IMG/VR virus record: IMGVR_UViG_3300046507_000113 | Span: 1-64,000 of that record | Reading direction: 5' to 3' (one strand) | Length of the DNA: 64,000 bases | Source of the DNA: a virus | Shown: positions 1-9,853 of the stretch, piece after piece | How positions within the stretch are numbered: the first letter of the stretch is position 1 | How the letters are laid out: each line of letters begins with the position of its first letter | Notes under the pieces: generated by a model | What the model was told of the DNA's origin: nothing | What the model saw: only the letters and a program-made list of their open reading frames with translations | The model's database searches: none | Made by a program: the position numbers and the translations under genes

Positions 1-1703
1 GACATATGAGGTGCATAAGATGCAGAGGTATTAAATACAGTATGTGGAGAGACCATTGTGGAAGTATTAGCCTCTGGTTTACTGTACTCAGAAAGGAAGC
101 CAAACGTATGTGGTCCGATAGTTTCCTTATTCTGCAAGTCTGTTCCCCACCCAGGATTTACATAATTAGCATGATAACTAGTAAAGCCGAGGTTATTTTC
201 AGGATTGGAAATGTAGTCACTGACAAGAGTATCATAAGTACTCTTATTAGCTTTGTAATTGTTAGCAGCAGTACTAGCTGCAGTGTCGTTGTTCCAAGTG
301 GAATATTGATTGGGAGCTGTAATAGCTTCTTCAATACCACCGTACTTAGGGGCTCTATTCTCCATAGTGGACATAATGCCCATAGCTTCTCTACGACCAG
401 CCTCTGTGGTTAGGTCTGTCTTACCGGGATCAATCTCACCAGCAAGTGTCATACCCATGAGTTCTTTCTGTTCGTCGGTAACATCTTTGAAACGGTTAGG
501 ATCAACAGTAAATTTCGAGGAACTAGAAGGGGTACTCATTATAGCAGAGAAAGGACTATTAGCTTCGGCCTTCTCAGGGTTCTCAGCAATCATAGTACTA
601 GTAGGTCTAGAAGAGGGCGTAGGAGGGTTCTGAACGTCATAGTATCGTTCAGGCATAACACCTGTCTGCCGTGCCTCATCGAGTGTCCCTGCCCATGCTT
701 TGCCAGTAGAAGCCCATTCTGCACCACCGGGGTACTGATTGAGATCCATAGTATCAATGTGCATAGTTTGATTGCCCATGTACTCAGGACCCATACCAAA
801 GTTAGCTCCATATCGAGCAGCCATACCTTGGGCAACATCTTGGATAGCTTGCTTGTCTTGAGGAGTATCCAAAGAAAGAGGTCTTCCTTGTGGGTCAGTA
901 ATCTTCAAGTCAGCAGCAAAACCACCGGGATGTCTATGGGCAGTTCCTACAGGTGTTGCACCTTCAGGTTCCTGACCAGATGTAACTGTGACACCGTAGC
1001 CCGGACCGAGAAGGTCTGTAACAACGTCAGCAACCTTATTACCGATACCAGAAGAAGGAACTTGAGAGCGTCCTTTACCTTCTAGGTCGTAATCTAGGGC
1101 TGCCATATTTCGTGTAGGTAGATCAGGATCATCGATATGCCTGAAACCATCAGGGGTTTTAGCTAGACCGAGACCTGCGTGAAAGTGACTATCGTCATCA
1201 TCCATTTTATTGGACTTCTGAACAGTCTTTTGTGTATCTGCACCATTAAGCATACTCCTCATCCTAGCTTCTGTAGGGGTAAGAGTAGTTTTGTTGTCAG
1301 CAGTTTGTGCTTCGAAACCTACAGGATAGCTTTTGTCTGCAATCGGCATGTTACCGATGAAACCATCTTTAGGACTCTTTAGAGCATCCTTAACAGGACT
1401 AGGGTGTTGGTCAGCAGGAAGGCCGAGCATCCTCTGTGCAGTACGAATAGCTTGGTTATTACCCATATTGATAGCGCCGTTAAGAGCCATACTAGCCATT
1501 TTAGCACCGGGAACAGGAGCTAGGCCCAAAAAGCCTAGTCCCCGAGGTTTATTGATATAACCATAGTTTTCATTTGCAGTAGGTTCTACATATTCCTGCT
1601 CGAAGTCATTGACGTCACCGCCCCTAGAGCCTGCCAGCCTTCGCAAGAGTTCGAGGAGTTGATCCTCTTGTTCAGTTCTGTCTTCTTCTCTATTAAAAGC
1701 CAT
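1..1703 (-). CDS. Virion-type cell-wall hydrolase, C-terminus outside window (M15-like and SleB-like regions)
   Basis: From an ATG at 1703 the leftward frame stays open to the window edge, so at least 567 residues exist and the C-terminus is missing. Around residues 255-317 there is an M15-type zinc peptidase pattern: His-Arg-His, then GGFAAD, then MHID. Around residues 415-470 a second segment resembles SleB/CwlJ cell-wall hydrolases, with a Glu near 423 (LAGEID), NRAPKYGG and QYSTW. Enzymes of these families cut murein. I infer a virion protein that opens the wall during DNA entry. The gene follows the portal gene and a small ORF in the leftward late operon. Both domain calls rest on motif reading only. 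Confidence 0.7.
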   Translation of the reverse strand, partial: MAFNREEDRTEQEDQLLELLRRLAGSRGGDVNDFEQEYVEPTANENYGYINKPRGLGFLGLAPVPGAKMASMALNGAINMGNNQAIRTAQRMLGLPADQHPSPVKDALKSPKDGFIGNMPIADKSYPVGFEAQTADNKTTLTPTEARMRSMLNGADTQKTVQKSNKMDDDDSHFHAGLGLAKTPDGFRHIDDPDLPTRNMAALDYDLEGKGRSQVPSSGIGNKVADVVTDLLGPGYGVTVTSGQEPEGATPVGTAHRHPGGFAADLKITDPQGRPLSLDTPQDKQAIQDVAQGMAARYGANFGMGPEYMGNQTMHIDTMDLNQYPGGAEWASTGKAWAGTLDEARQTGVMPERYYDVQNPPTPSSRPTSTMIAENPEKAEANSPFSAIMSTPSSSSKFTVDPNRFKDVTDEQKELMGMTLAGEIDPGKTDLTTEAGRREAMGIMSTMENRAPKYGGIEEAITAPNQYSTWNNDTAASTAANNYKANKSTYDTLVSDYISNPENNLGFTSYHANYVNPGWGTDLQNKETIGPHTFGFLSEYSKPEANTSTMVSPHTVFNTSASYAPHM

Positions 1704-1704
1704 A

Positions 1705-1920
1705 TCAGTCCCTCGGGTTGTTGACTTCATCTCTCAAGGTTTTAATCCTATTGAGTTCTTCGATAGCACCTCGGATAGCTTTTACATCCTCCCAAGTTGG
1801 GCAATACAAAAGTCTATCTTTTAATTCTTCAATGCGGTACTCTGCATATTTATTAAGATCATCATAGATAGTCTTAGTGTTAACTAGATGAGTGAACTTT
1901 TCTGAGTCTTTCTTCTTCAT
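1705..1920 (-). CDS. Small hypothetical protein between portal and hydrolase
   Basis: A 71-residue, highly charged and probably helical protein that begins MKKKDSEKF. Its start overlaps the end of the portal gene (ATGA-type junction) and its stop lies next to the hydrolase start, so it is translated within the late operon. I do not recognise a family. Position suggests a head-tail or virion accessory role, which is only inference. Confidence 0.7.
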   Translation of the reverse strand: MKKKDSEKFTHLVNTKTIYDDLNKYAEYRIEELKDRLLYCPTWEDVKAIRGAIEELNRIKTLRDEVNNPRD

Positions 1921-4016
1921 CCAGAGAATCCTTCTGCACCAGGTTCAGGAGCATTACCCGGACCTATGTTACCATTACCGTTGCCAGTTGGATCACTAGG
2001 GCTAGGAACACCACCTTGTGGACCCTGTGCATTTGGATCACCACCCGGAGGCTGACCAGCTAGTTCTGCCATCTGTTTCATCAGAGTAGCCTGAACTGCA
2101 GCAGCTCTAGGATCGTTAATCACCTTGTCTTCATCCAGATCGAGAGAAGCAGCATATTCACGAAGAATGTAATCCCACTTAATGAACGGAGCCATAGAAG
2201 GATTAGGTGCTGCAAACTGTGCAAGCTGGAGTAGTCGCTGAGATCTGATTTCATTCCTCATCAAGGACTCAGTACCCTTGGCAACAACCTCAAGACTACC
2301 TACGTAATCCTCAGAGAAGTTGAACTGCATGTTGAATGCAAATAGGGCCTTACCAAGAGGTGACAAAAGATAGTCATCAATGTTACGAACAACTGCCTTA
2401 ATATTCTGTGCAGCTGCACCCATAAGCATAGACATACCAGCAGCAGTACGAGAAGTACCAGAGATACCAGTCTGACCATGAGCATAGGATGGCATACCAG
2501 TTGCTTCGTCAGAAAGCTGTCTAGCCTTATCGAAAGCTAGGAGAGCATCCTGAGTATGGTTGTCGATCTTGACTGAATTGATAGCCTGACCCGGAGGACC
2601 ACCGGCACGACGGAAGATTTTACCAGGGAATAGTTCCATCGATTGACCGGGGACGAGGTAATCTTCGTTAATTTCGAGGATCACGTTCGAAGAGAGTGCA
2701 GCATTATCAACAGCTAGCCTCATAAAACCATTCATGAGCAACTGAGTGTCCAACATGTTTTCTGCAACACCTACACCAAAGAAGGAATAGGGAGAGATTT
2801 CATAAGGAACTACATGATAAGGAATTCTTGCCGGAGTAAACGGATTGTAGACCAGTCGGAGTACGTGACCACCAGAAATCCAAGCATTAATCTGGATCTG
2901 ATCATGTCCTTTGAACTCTTTGGGGACTTTAATGTTGTTTTCTTTGGCAATTTCAGCGTCCATTACACCCCAATATTCGATGACTTCCCATCGATTATCA
3001 ACCTGCATTTGGTTCTGAGTTTGCTGAATTAGAGCCGTTTCCCAATACTTTTGGGAGTAATTAGGCCCTTCAGAGATGAGTTTTTCAATGTTTTTACCCC
3101 TAAAATAGGGTCTTTTCTTCAATGCACGGAGCTGAGTCTTAGAAAGCCTATGTCGTTGCATAAACTTCTCTGCTTCAAGCATATTTCTTGCGTCACAGTC
3201 AGGATAAGCATCCCAAATAGAGACAAATTCCATTGCAGGGATCGTTTTGATCTCGGGAGAGTACTCACCAGTCTTTTCCCAATGAGGATATTCCTTATCA
3301 ATAGCGAAAGGACCCTTATAAATACCAGTTCCGAACAGAGCTAGCTCGAAAATGGTGGAATTTAGTGACTTAGAAGCTTCTGCTTCATCCAACTGATCCA
3401 AAATCTTCTTTTCCATGAGCTTAGCTGCATCATTTGCAGGCTCAAAGGTAACATCAGAAGGAAGTTGACCCGGACCGGACTGTATTTTGTCAGCAATTGG
3501 GTCCAAAAGCTTCTGCTTAGGCCCAAAGAGCTTAGCAATGTGAGGAGCCATCTGCGGATTTGACTTATTCTGTGTGCTGGACTGGATCTGAGACTGACCA
3601 GTAGGGTCAAAATGTATCTGATCTTCCATTCCAATGGGTAGATTCTGTGGTTGGATACCAATTGGGAAGCGATTACCAGCAAATAGTACGTCTGTAATCT
3701 GAGCTACAGCAGCCATAACCTTAGTTTTGGTAATTTTGATGAAGGCTTTACTCTTCTCGTTACCAGAAAACTGAGTGGTGGGGCCATAAAGACCCCTATA
3801 GTTTCTGAAACACTCAAGCCATCGCTGTTCGTCGATATATCTTTTACTTTCAGACCTATGGAAATCCGACATAATGGTTTCCACAAGACGAGAGTACTTA
3901 CGATTATCTTCAGTAGGATCATTGGCTTCAGGAATAGCTACCGCTGAGCCCGGATCAGTAGAGGTTTCTACTGTCAGATCATTGTTTAGTGGCATGTCAT
4001 CCAAAAATGAAGCCAT
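1917..4016 (-). CDS. Portal (head-tail connector) protein
   Basis: A 699-residue protein with the length and composition of podovirus portal proteins, which form the dodecameric ring through which DNA is packaged and to which the tail attaches. Supporting features are the long acidic and glutamine-rich N-terminal half, the core segment with PYSFFGVGVAENMLDTQ and the TRQLSDEATG-like helix region (here ARQLSDEATGMPSYAHG), and a disordered Pro/Gly-rich C-terminus. It follows the terminase genes in the same operon, separated from them by a large tailspike-like gene. The start is ATG at 4016 with GGAG upstream. The family assignment is strong by context and pattern, but no alignment was run. Confidence 0.85.
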   Translation of the reverse strand: MASFLDDMPLNNDLTVETSTDPGSAVAIPEANDPTEDNRKYSRLVETIMSDFHRSESKRYIDEQRWLECFRNYRGLYGPTTQFSGNEKSKAFIKITKTKVMAAVAQITDVLFAGNRFPIGIQPQNLPIGMEDQIHFDPTGQSQIQSSTQNKSNPQMAPHIAKLFGPKQKLLDPIADKIQSGPGQLPSDVTFEPANDAAKLMEKKILDQLDEAEASKSLNSTIFELALFGTGIYKGPFAIDKEYPHWEKTGEYSPEIKTIPAMEFVSIWDAYPDCDARNMLEAEKFMQRHRLSKTQLRALKKRPYFRGKNIEKLISEGPNYSQKYWETALIQQTQNQMQVDNRWEVIEYWGVMDAEIAKENNIKVPKEFKGHDQIQINAWISGGHVLRLVYNPFTPARIPYHVVPYEISPYSFFGVGVAENMLDTQLLMNGFMRLAVDNAALSSNVILEINEDYLVPGQSMELFPGKIFRRAGGPPGQAINSVKIDNHTQDALLAFDKARQLSDEATGMPSYAHGQTGISGTSRTAAGMSMLMGAAAQNIKAVVRNIDDYLLSPLGKALFAFNMQFNFSEDYVGSLEVVAKGTESLMRNEIRSQRLLQLAQFAAPNPSMAPFIKWDYILREYAASLDLDEDKVINDPRAAAVQATLMKQMAELAGQPPGGDPNAQGPQGGVPSPSDPTGNGNGNIGPGNAPEPGAEGFSG

Positions 4017-4031
4017 TGATTACTCCTTTAA

Positions 4032-7000
4032 TTACGACACTGCAAATACCGGCGACGTTGCGACAGGAAGTCCTAGTTCTGCATTGTTGTCGATAAGTTG
4101 GTTAATTACGTTAGCTCCAAGAGCAGAACCAGAACTGAAGTTAGGCTCGTAAGTTACAGACGTTCCGGCTGGTACTGGTGCTGACAAAGTTACACGCATC
4201 GTTGTGGCACTAACTTTTGATGTAGAACTAATCGTCAGATCACCGCCAGACGTAAAAGCTCTAAACCCGCCGTATTGTCCCGATGGAGTAGAAATATCAG
4301 TACCTGCGCATCCATAAGGATAACCAATCGTAAGATCGATAGTAGTGCTGCCTGATACAGCTGCCGAAACAACTTCAGGACCGCGCCAATTATCGTTGGC
4401 AATCACATCTGCACCATAAACACACCGCAATGCATTAGCCGAAGCCTTTGCGTTTTGCCAAGACAAGCGCTGGTATCCATCTTCAGGACCACCGGTCGTA
4501 TTGTCATACTGAACAAGAGAACCAAAGTGAGCGTCATATGTGACTGTATCACGGGCAAGGAAGCCAGTGTCCGGAGCGAGAAATACGTTGCGTTGCAAGG
4601 CGAGGTACGATGACTGGTATCTGCGCATGGTGTTAACACGATACACATAACCGGAACCGCCGCCATAACGAGCAAGAGGTTGGATTAGGATAGGTGCATT
4701 AGGTTGGCCTAGGTATGTCCTGATATAATCTAGATACAGATAACTTTGCTGAGCCCATTGTAACATACGGGCATCGTCCATATTCGTAGATTTGCTATCT
4801 TCTTCACCCTGAGCATGAATGAGCAGAAGTTGCTTGTATTTGATACCCTGCATAATACTATCAAAGTATGGTAGAATACCACCAGCCCATGTAGCACTAA
4901 TCGTTGCACCCGATCCCGTCCCACCCGTAACTGTAAATGGGGAAGTCGGAACAGAACTGTAACTACCGGGATTGACCAATGTCACCTGATTGATTACGCC
5001 ACCGGTAACACCGGTAACTTGCAGGGTTGTGACTGTTCCTCCACTGGTCAATGTTCCACCAACAACAGTCAGTATATCATTCAGCGTATAGCCAGTACCA
5101 CCAACGGTAACAGATGGTGTAGCAAGAGACTGTCCGATAGCCAAGGTACCGGGACCATTTGTGTCTTCATCCCACCAGTATAGAAGCCTTGGTGCATCTC
5201 CCGGCATGCCACGTTTCATCATGGCAGTTCCGCCTACTGCTGTACGACTAGCCATCCCATAAGAGATTCGGTCGGTCGTGATACCAGTGTAGGATGAGAT
5301 CTTTGGAAGCCAACGACGAGTAGCACTATCGGTACCGGCAGTGTTATCACCAGAAGAGGTTGCCAACTGGTTGTTAGCATTAGACTGTCCGACGAAGGGA
5401 ACAAAATAGCGAGGTGCGTAAGTTGTATTCGAAGTGGAGTGACGAGACTGTTGATCGATAGCTACACGTTGTGCCTCTGTATCTGACATTGGCGTGGTAG
5501 TATACTGATAGATAATTACCTCTTTGATCGCACCATTGGCTGATGCACCTTGAAGTCCTGTAGCTCCAATAACGAGACGCTGCGAATTGGCTGCAGTAAT
5601 ACCGTGTTCGCGATTGGAGAAGTGCTTACGTGTATCACCACCACCAGAGACCGTTGCACCCGATTGATTAAACCAGAGATTGGTGAAAGGGGTACCAACA
5701 GCTGGAGCAGCTTCATCCATAGAAAGCCATTCCGGACGACCATAAGCTGAGGCAGATCGACCGAGACTATCCCTTGTAGGATCGAAGGTGAATACCTGCG
5801 CATTCGTGCTGGTCGCGGCAACAGGTGTTGCTCCCATAAGGATACCGGTTGACAGTGTGCCATAACCAAGCATACAAGAATGAGCAGAAGTAGTCGGAGT
5901 TCCCGGACGGGGCGAATACTGGTTGCCATAGCCATATCGAGCAGCGACGACAAAGACAGAAAGATTAGCAGTACCACCGACATTCAGGAATGTGCTGGCC
6001 GTTGTCAGGTTAAGAGTAGCGGCAGTGTAATCGATTGACGGTACGGTGTTGTAGACATTCCCGGCATCGCCGGTGAGCGCCCATACAAAGGTAGCGCCAG
6101 AACCAGTACCACCGGTTACACCTGTAGCGTTACCGGTAGGAGACGGAGAGTGCTTATATTTGCCTGCCCTCGTAACGGTAATGCCGGTGATAGCCCCAGA
6201 AGAGACAGTAGCAACCGTGACCTGTGCCGTCAGGCCTCCGCTGTCTGCGATGATACCGCCAGTCGGGGTGAGAACATCGCCAACTGTATAGCCGGTGCCG
6301 GCAGCGGTAATGGACGGGGTGTTTACGAGCGTTGCAAAATTGCCGGGGAAGAATAGTGGTGGTCTAGACGAAGAGGTAGTGTCTCTTGTGTTGCCAGATT
6401 GATCATACCAAGTAGCCACAGTAAAGCTGATGCCGTCCCCGAAGCCTGACATTCCGGTCGTGTTCAGAGTTCCGTCGCCATTGAAGCCAATGGTTCGGAG
6501 AGTATTGGTGCTGTCTCGTACCTGAAAGCAGTTGCCAGCATATGCTGGATTGATTTTCGAGAACGCGTAAATAGCAACAGGGGCTTGAGCCGTAGACATT
6601 GGACCGAGAGCAGCAAGAGAGCCTACGGTAATTGTGAACGGAGTGTCTTTAGTCCCGAGCGTCGGATGGACTTCTCGGAGTGTAATAGAGAAGGAACCAG
6701 AACTAGAAGCGGTGAGACCGACAACTAGATTAGAGAAGGTAGCATCAGGAACAACACGACCACTGGCAGACCGGATCTCAATACGAGAACCAGATGTCTT
6801 AGCTCCAATAGCACCGATTACTGTACCAGCATCAGCCCCCTGAGTAAAACTCGAAGAAGAGAGCGTGAGAGTTTGTAGTCCAGCAGGAGGAATACTTCCA
6901 CCAAGTATAGTAGCCAAAGTGGCTGCACTAGCACCCGGAGAAATAAGATCGGAGAGACGACGGCCGGCATTGTTAGAAGTGCCTGCCAAAATCTCTGTCA

Positions 7001-7187
7001 TTGAGGTAGCAAGAGCAGTTGAACTGGCACCTGCATAAATTAGGTTAGAAAGAATTTTAGTTTCAGGTGTTTGAACACCACTAGCAGCATTTGATATAAT
7101 TGCAGAAAGTTCAGTAGAATCGGCTCCCGGAGAAACCAAATCTGCAAGGGTGTCTAGTGGCTTATTACGAGTGGTTTCTCCGGCCAT
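4032..7187 (-). CDS. Tailspike-like virion protein with carbohydrate-esterase (SASA/SGNH-type) domain
   Basis: A 1051-residue Ser/Thr/Gly-rich protein. Residues about 1-130 hold short repeats (DLVSPGA, LIYAGA, DLISPGA) typical of repeated phage structural modules. Residues about 205-270 contain YAFSKINPAYAG and ATWYDQSGN, which resemble the lectin-like module of arabinofuranosidase-type proteins. Two GTGYT-V/L-GDVL/NDIL repeats of a beta-rich type follow. Around residue 600, FVPFVGQSNANNQ and a later QGEED match the sialate O-acetylesterase (SASA) SGNH pattern. I infer a receptor-binding spike that deacetylates surface polysaccharide. It lies between the terminase and portal genes, which is an odd place for a spike. 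Confidence 0.7.
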   Translation of the reverse strand: MAGETTRNKPLDTLADLVSPGADSTELSAIISNAASGVQTPETKILSNLIYAGASSTALATSMTEILAGTSNNAGRRLSDLISPGASAATLATILGGSIPPAGLQTLTLSSSSFTQGADAGTVIGAIGAKTSGSRIEIRSASGRVVPDATFSNLVVGLTASSSGSFSITLREVHPTLGTKDTPFTITVGSLAALGPMSTAQAPVAIYAFSKINPAYAGNCFQVRDSTNTLRTIGFNGDGTLNTTGMSGFGDGISFTVATWYDQSGNTRDTTSSSRPPLFFPGNFATLVNTPSITAAGTGYTVGDVLTPTGGIIADSGGLTAQVTVATVSSGAITGITVTRAGKYKHSPSPTGNATGVTGGTGSGATFVWALTGDAGNVYNTVPSIDYTAATLNLTTASTFLNVGGTANLSVFVVAARYGYGNQYSPRPGTPTTSAHSCMLGYGTLSTGILMGATPVAATSTNAQVFTFDPTRDSLGRSASAYGRPEWLSMDEAAPAVGTPFTNLWFNQSGATVSGGGDTRKHFSNREHGITAANSQRLVIGATGLQGASANGAIKEVIIYQYTTTPMSDTEAQRVAIDQQSRHSTSNTTYAPRYFVPFVGQSNANNQLATSSGDNTAGTDSATRRWLPKISSYTGITTDRISYGMASRTAVGGTAMMKRGMPGDAPRLLYWWDEDTNGPGTLAIGQSLATPSVTVGGTGYTLNDILTVVGGTLTSGGTVTTLQVTGVTGGVINQVTLVNPGSYSSVPTSPFTVTGGTGSGATISATWAGGILPYFDSIMQGIKYKQLLLIHAQGEEDSKSTNMDDARMLQWAQQSYLYLDYIRTYLGQPNAPILIQPLARYGGGSGYVYRVNTMRRYQSSYLALQRNVFLAPDTGFLARDTVTYDAHFGSLVQYDNTTGGPEDGYQRLSWQNAKASANALRCVYGADVIANDNWRGPEVVSAAVSGSTTIDLTIGYPYGCAGTDISTPSGQYGGFRAFTSGGDLTISSTSKVSATTMRVTLSAPVPAGTSVTYEPNFSSGSALGANVINQLIDNNAELGLPVATSPVFAVS

Positions 7188-7277
7188 TTACTTCTTCTTT
7201 CCAAGTTTCTTTTTGCTAGGGATGGACTGCTTTACAGTCTTCATCTTAGCGACTGCAGTATTGCAATTCTTACTCAT
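7188..7277 (-). CDS. 29-residue lysine-rich peptide
   Basis: A short frame from ATG at 7277 to TAA at 7188 encodes a strongly basic peptide ending KKKLGKKK. Its start overlaps the stop of the upstream gene by a few bases and its stop abuts the ATG of the tailspike-like gene, so it fills an otherwise empty gap in a tightly packed operon. Function is unknown; binding to nucleic acid by charge is possible. It could also be spacer sequence that happens to be open. Confidence 0.45.
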   Translation of the reverse strand: MSKNCNTAVAKMKTVKQSIPSKKKLGKKK

Positions 7278-7551
7278 TATCTAGAGGATCCTCCATATTC
7301 ATGAACATATTCATTAGAACAAATTTAGCTCGTTCGAGGTCCCAAAGAACCTTGGCAGGATCGCCTGAACTGGAAGCGAAATACATATTCTGTCGACCAT
7401 GATAAGTACCAAGGACAACGATATCGTCAAACTCTCTGTCTTGCAGAGATGTCAGAACTTCAGAAACTTCAATAGAAGGACCGTACATAGCATCTTCGAG
7501 AAGGCTAAGATCAATATCTTCTGTACCAGGGAACTTGACGATGTTATCCAT
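7270..7551 (-). CDS. Hypothetical protein downstream of terminase
   Basis: A 93-residue acidic protein starting MDNIVKFPGTEDIDL. The middle segment (DIVVLGTYHGRQNMYFASS) looks like a beta hairpin and the C-terminal part (DLERAKFVLMNMFMNM) like an amphipathic helix. Small proteins of this style are common between phage terminase and portal genes, but I cannot assign a function. It overlaps the stop of the upstream gene by one base and is co-transcribed with the late operon. Confidence 0.75.
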   Translation of the reverse strand: MDNIVKFPGTEDIDLSLLEDAMYGPSIEVSEVLTSLQDREFDDIVVLGTYHGRQNMYFASSSGDPAKVLWDLERAKFVLMNMFMNMEDPLDNE

Positions 7552-7895
7552 TATTTTTCTTCCTTATATACGTTAGGAACTTCCTTATGCTTGAAGAAAG
7601 GTACTTCGTCGTAGTTAGCACGAGAAGTCTTATCAAGCGTATCAGTAGCAGGATCTTTTGCGACCCGACCCTGACCTGTTGCCCGAGACTTGTTAGCCTT
7701 ACCGGGATTCCTTACAATGTTAGCAACTCTATCAGCAGGGGTACCACCCTTTTGGTAGGCAATTGCTTCATCTGAAATGAGACGATCTCCTGCCATTGCT
7801 TTGTTTCTCTGCTGTTGGACAGCCTGATACTTAGCATTAGCACTCGGATCACGAATGTCTTCAATATTATCTGATTGTCTGCCTGTGCGTTTCAA
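7551..7895 (-). CDS. Hypothetical basic protein after terminase large subunit
   Basis: A 114-residue hydrophilic, Lys/Arg/Asn-rich protein with no long hydrophobic stretch, so probably soluble and partly disordered (PGKANKSRATGQGRVAKD). Its start overlaps the stop of the large terminase gene by four bases, which suggests translational coupling. I do not recognise a domain. It may be a small head or packaging accessory protein, by position only. Confidence 0.7.
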   Translation of the reverse strand: MKRTGRQSDNIEDIRDPSANAKYQAVQQQRNKAMAGDRLISDEAIAYQKGGTPADRVANIVRNPGKANKSRATGQGRVAKDPATDTLDKTSRANYDEVPFFKHKEVPNVYKEEK

Positions 7896-9853
7896 TATCC
7901 GAATACCTCGTCTGCGGGGTTGTAACGATAACTAGATTGTCTACCCCAATCCAAAGGAGATGAGGCACGAGGGCGAGACATGATCCCATAGCGAAGAGCG
8001 TCATAGCTGTGATCATTAGGGTATCTATCATCGATATCGTCTCCACCATCAGGGTCAGAAGGAATAGAAGGAAGGTCTGAAATAACTTGTCTGCAATTCT
8101 CAAAGAACTTGATACTTGGTTCCATATCTCCAAAGTTGCGTTCTTTGACCTTTAGAAGCTCATGGAGACGGTTCTTACCAGCTTCGCGACTACCGGGGCC
8201 ACGATCTGATGGACGCCACGAGCAGCCCGCTGCGATCATTTCTTCAGCTACTGTAGGACCCATGATACCTCTCTGATGCCAGACAGAAGAGTCAAGAACA
8301 CCATAAGAGATCTTCTCATTCTTCTCTAGCTCCAGAACTTTCTGGGCCATAGCAACACCAGTCATGTTCGAAGCATAAAGCTCACGATATACATAAAGTG
8401 TTTCGTATTGCGGATCGATGGCAAACCAAAGAACACAAGAAGGTGATGCATAACCATAGTCAGCTGCCCTAAAGCGTCTCCAAGAATGGGGAATCTCAAA
8501 AGGCTTAACGACATGTTGTTTGACAGAAAACTCAGGGAAGGCTGCACCTTCAACAATAGACCAGTCACCTTCAAGAAGCTTACGCCTTTGATCTTCTGGC
8601 AAAGAGAGGAGGTTCTTCTCATAGTGACCAGATTCATAGAGGTAAGGATTATCTTTCAGGAGAGCAGGAATAAACTTCCTCTTAGAGAGGGGCTTACCTG
8701 CTTTAGTAGGGTCGAATTGTTTAGTGATAGGATCTTTATAGTCATCGGGATACAAAAGAACTTCACCAGTATCAATGTCTGTAGCCCAGAACGCTTGACC
8801 TGCAGGAGCAGGATCAATGAACATCTTCTTAACCCAATGATGGCCGGGACCACCGGGGTTAGTCGTAGCTCTCATAGAGAGGTTCTTTTCCAATTCAGGA
8901 TCAGAAGAACGAAGACGGGACTTAAGATAAAGATAAGCATGAGGAGTAGGATACTGTGTAAGTTCGTCTACACCGATCCAACAAAAACTCTGTCCCTGAT
9001 AACGGAGAACGTCATCTTCTCTGTCTAGGTAAGTCATCCAGAATTTAGCTCCAGAAGGGAATACCCACATGGAGTCTTGTTCTTTCCACTTAGCACCAGG
9101 AAAAGCTTTAGGGTAGAGCTTCTGACTTTCCCACTTTAGTTCTCGAAGTTCATCGTTAGTACGACGCAACAACAAACCAACAAAGTTAGGATTATAGAAG
9201 TATCTCATAGGGTCGGCGAGCATAGCATATGACTTACCGCCTCCTGCACCACCCCCATAGAGCACTTCCTCCTCTGTCGAGGACAAGAAAGATGTCTGAG
9301 GACCGGGATTAGGTGTAAAGACCCAATTAATATCTACACCCTTTAGGACGGGCGGCTTGAGTTTTCGGTCAGGATTATTAGGGAGGTTATTGGGAGGTAA
9401 TTTAGGGACGGGCGGGCCGTCGGGGAAATCTTCAGGCTTAAGCTGGTTCTTCTTAGCTTCGACATCTTGCTGAACCTTCCGTGCCCTTTTGGCAGCGAGA
9501 GTAGCTTGTCTCTTAGCTTCTGCAATCTTACGGGCATCCTTAGTAACTGGAGCCTTATTTCTTTTTGTCAGCTTATGCTTGGTGAATGGTTTGCGGTGGG
9601 AATTGTAGAGATTGGAAACAGTCTGATGGACCATACTCCGAAGAAGCTTCTGTTGGAGCCACTCACATACCTCACGAAGAGAGGATCCAGCTTCCAAGTA
9701 ATCAAAGCCCTGTTCGATGTAAGCCACCTGATCCAAGTCAGGGATAATATGGAGGGGGTCTTCAGGATCTACCTTATAGCCTACACCAACCTTACCGTAG
9801 GGAATCTTTCTGTACCAATCCTTCCACCGTTCTAGGGGAAGTTGATTACTCAT
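7892..9853 (-). CDS. terL: Terminase large subunit (DNA-packaging ATPase and nuclease)
   Basis: A 653-residue motor protein that cuts concatemeric DNA and pumps it through the portal. The Walker A motif GGGAGGGKS is at residues 200-208 and the Walker B segment CWIGVDE at 291-297. The RNase H-like nuclease begins with the first acidic residue in AADYGYASPS near 465, followed by a conserved Asp in YGVLDSS near 520 and an HSYDALRY segment near 625. The first 180 residues are an unusual extension, with a helix-turn-helix-like segment at 50-70 and a Lys/Arg-rich linker at 90-165 that might contact the small subunit or DNA. It overlaps the small terminase gene by eight bases. Confidence 0.93.
   Translation of the reverse strand: MSNQLPLERWKDWYRKIPYGKVGVGYKVDPEDPLHIIPDLDQVAYIEQGFDYLEAGSSLREVCEWLQQKLLRSMVHQTVSNLYNSHRKPFTKHKLTKRNKAPVTKDARKIAEAKRQATLAAKRARKVQQDVEAKKNQLKPEDFPDGPPVPKLPPNNLPNNPDRKLKPPVLKGVDINWVFTPNPGPQTSFLSSTEEEVLYGGGAGGGKSYAMLADPMRYFYNPNFVGLLLRRTNDELRELKWESQKLYPKAFPGAKWKEQDSMWVFPSGAKFWMTYLDREDDVLRYQGQSFCWIGVDELTQYPTPHAYLYLKSRLRSSDPELEKNLSMRATTNPGGPGHHWVKKMFIDPAPAGQAFWATDIDTGEVLLYPDDYKDPITKQFDPTKAGKPLSKRKFIPALLKDNPYLYESGHYEKNLLSLPEDQRRKLLEGDWSIVEGAAFPEFSVKQHVVKPFEIPHSWRRFRAADYGYASPSCVLWFAIDPQYETLYVYRELYASNMTGVAMAQKVLELEKNEKISYGVLDSSVWHQRGIMGPTVAEEMIAAGCSWRPSDRGPGSREAGKNRLHELLKVKERNFGDMEPSIKFFENCRQVISDLPSIPSDPDGGDDIDDRYPNDHSYDALRYGIMSRPRASSPLDWGRQSSYRYNPADEVFGY

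Noticed and set aside
590-838. Short minus-strand frames at the left edge
   Set aside because: They lie within the longer open frame that continues past the window edge (the wall hydrolase) and are alternative-frame fragments.
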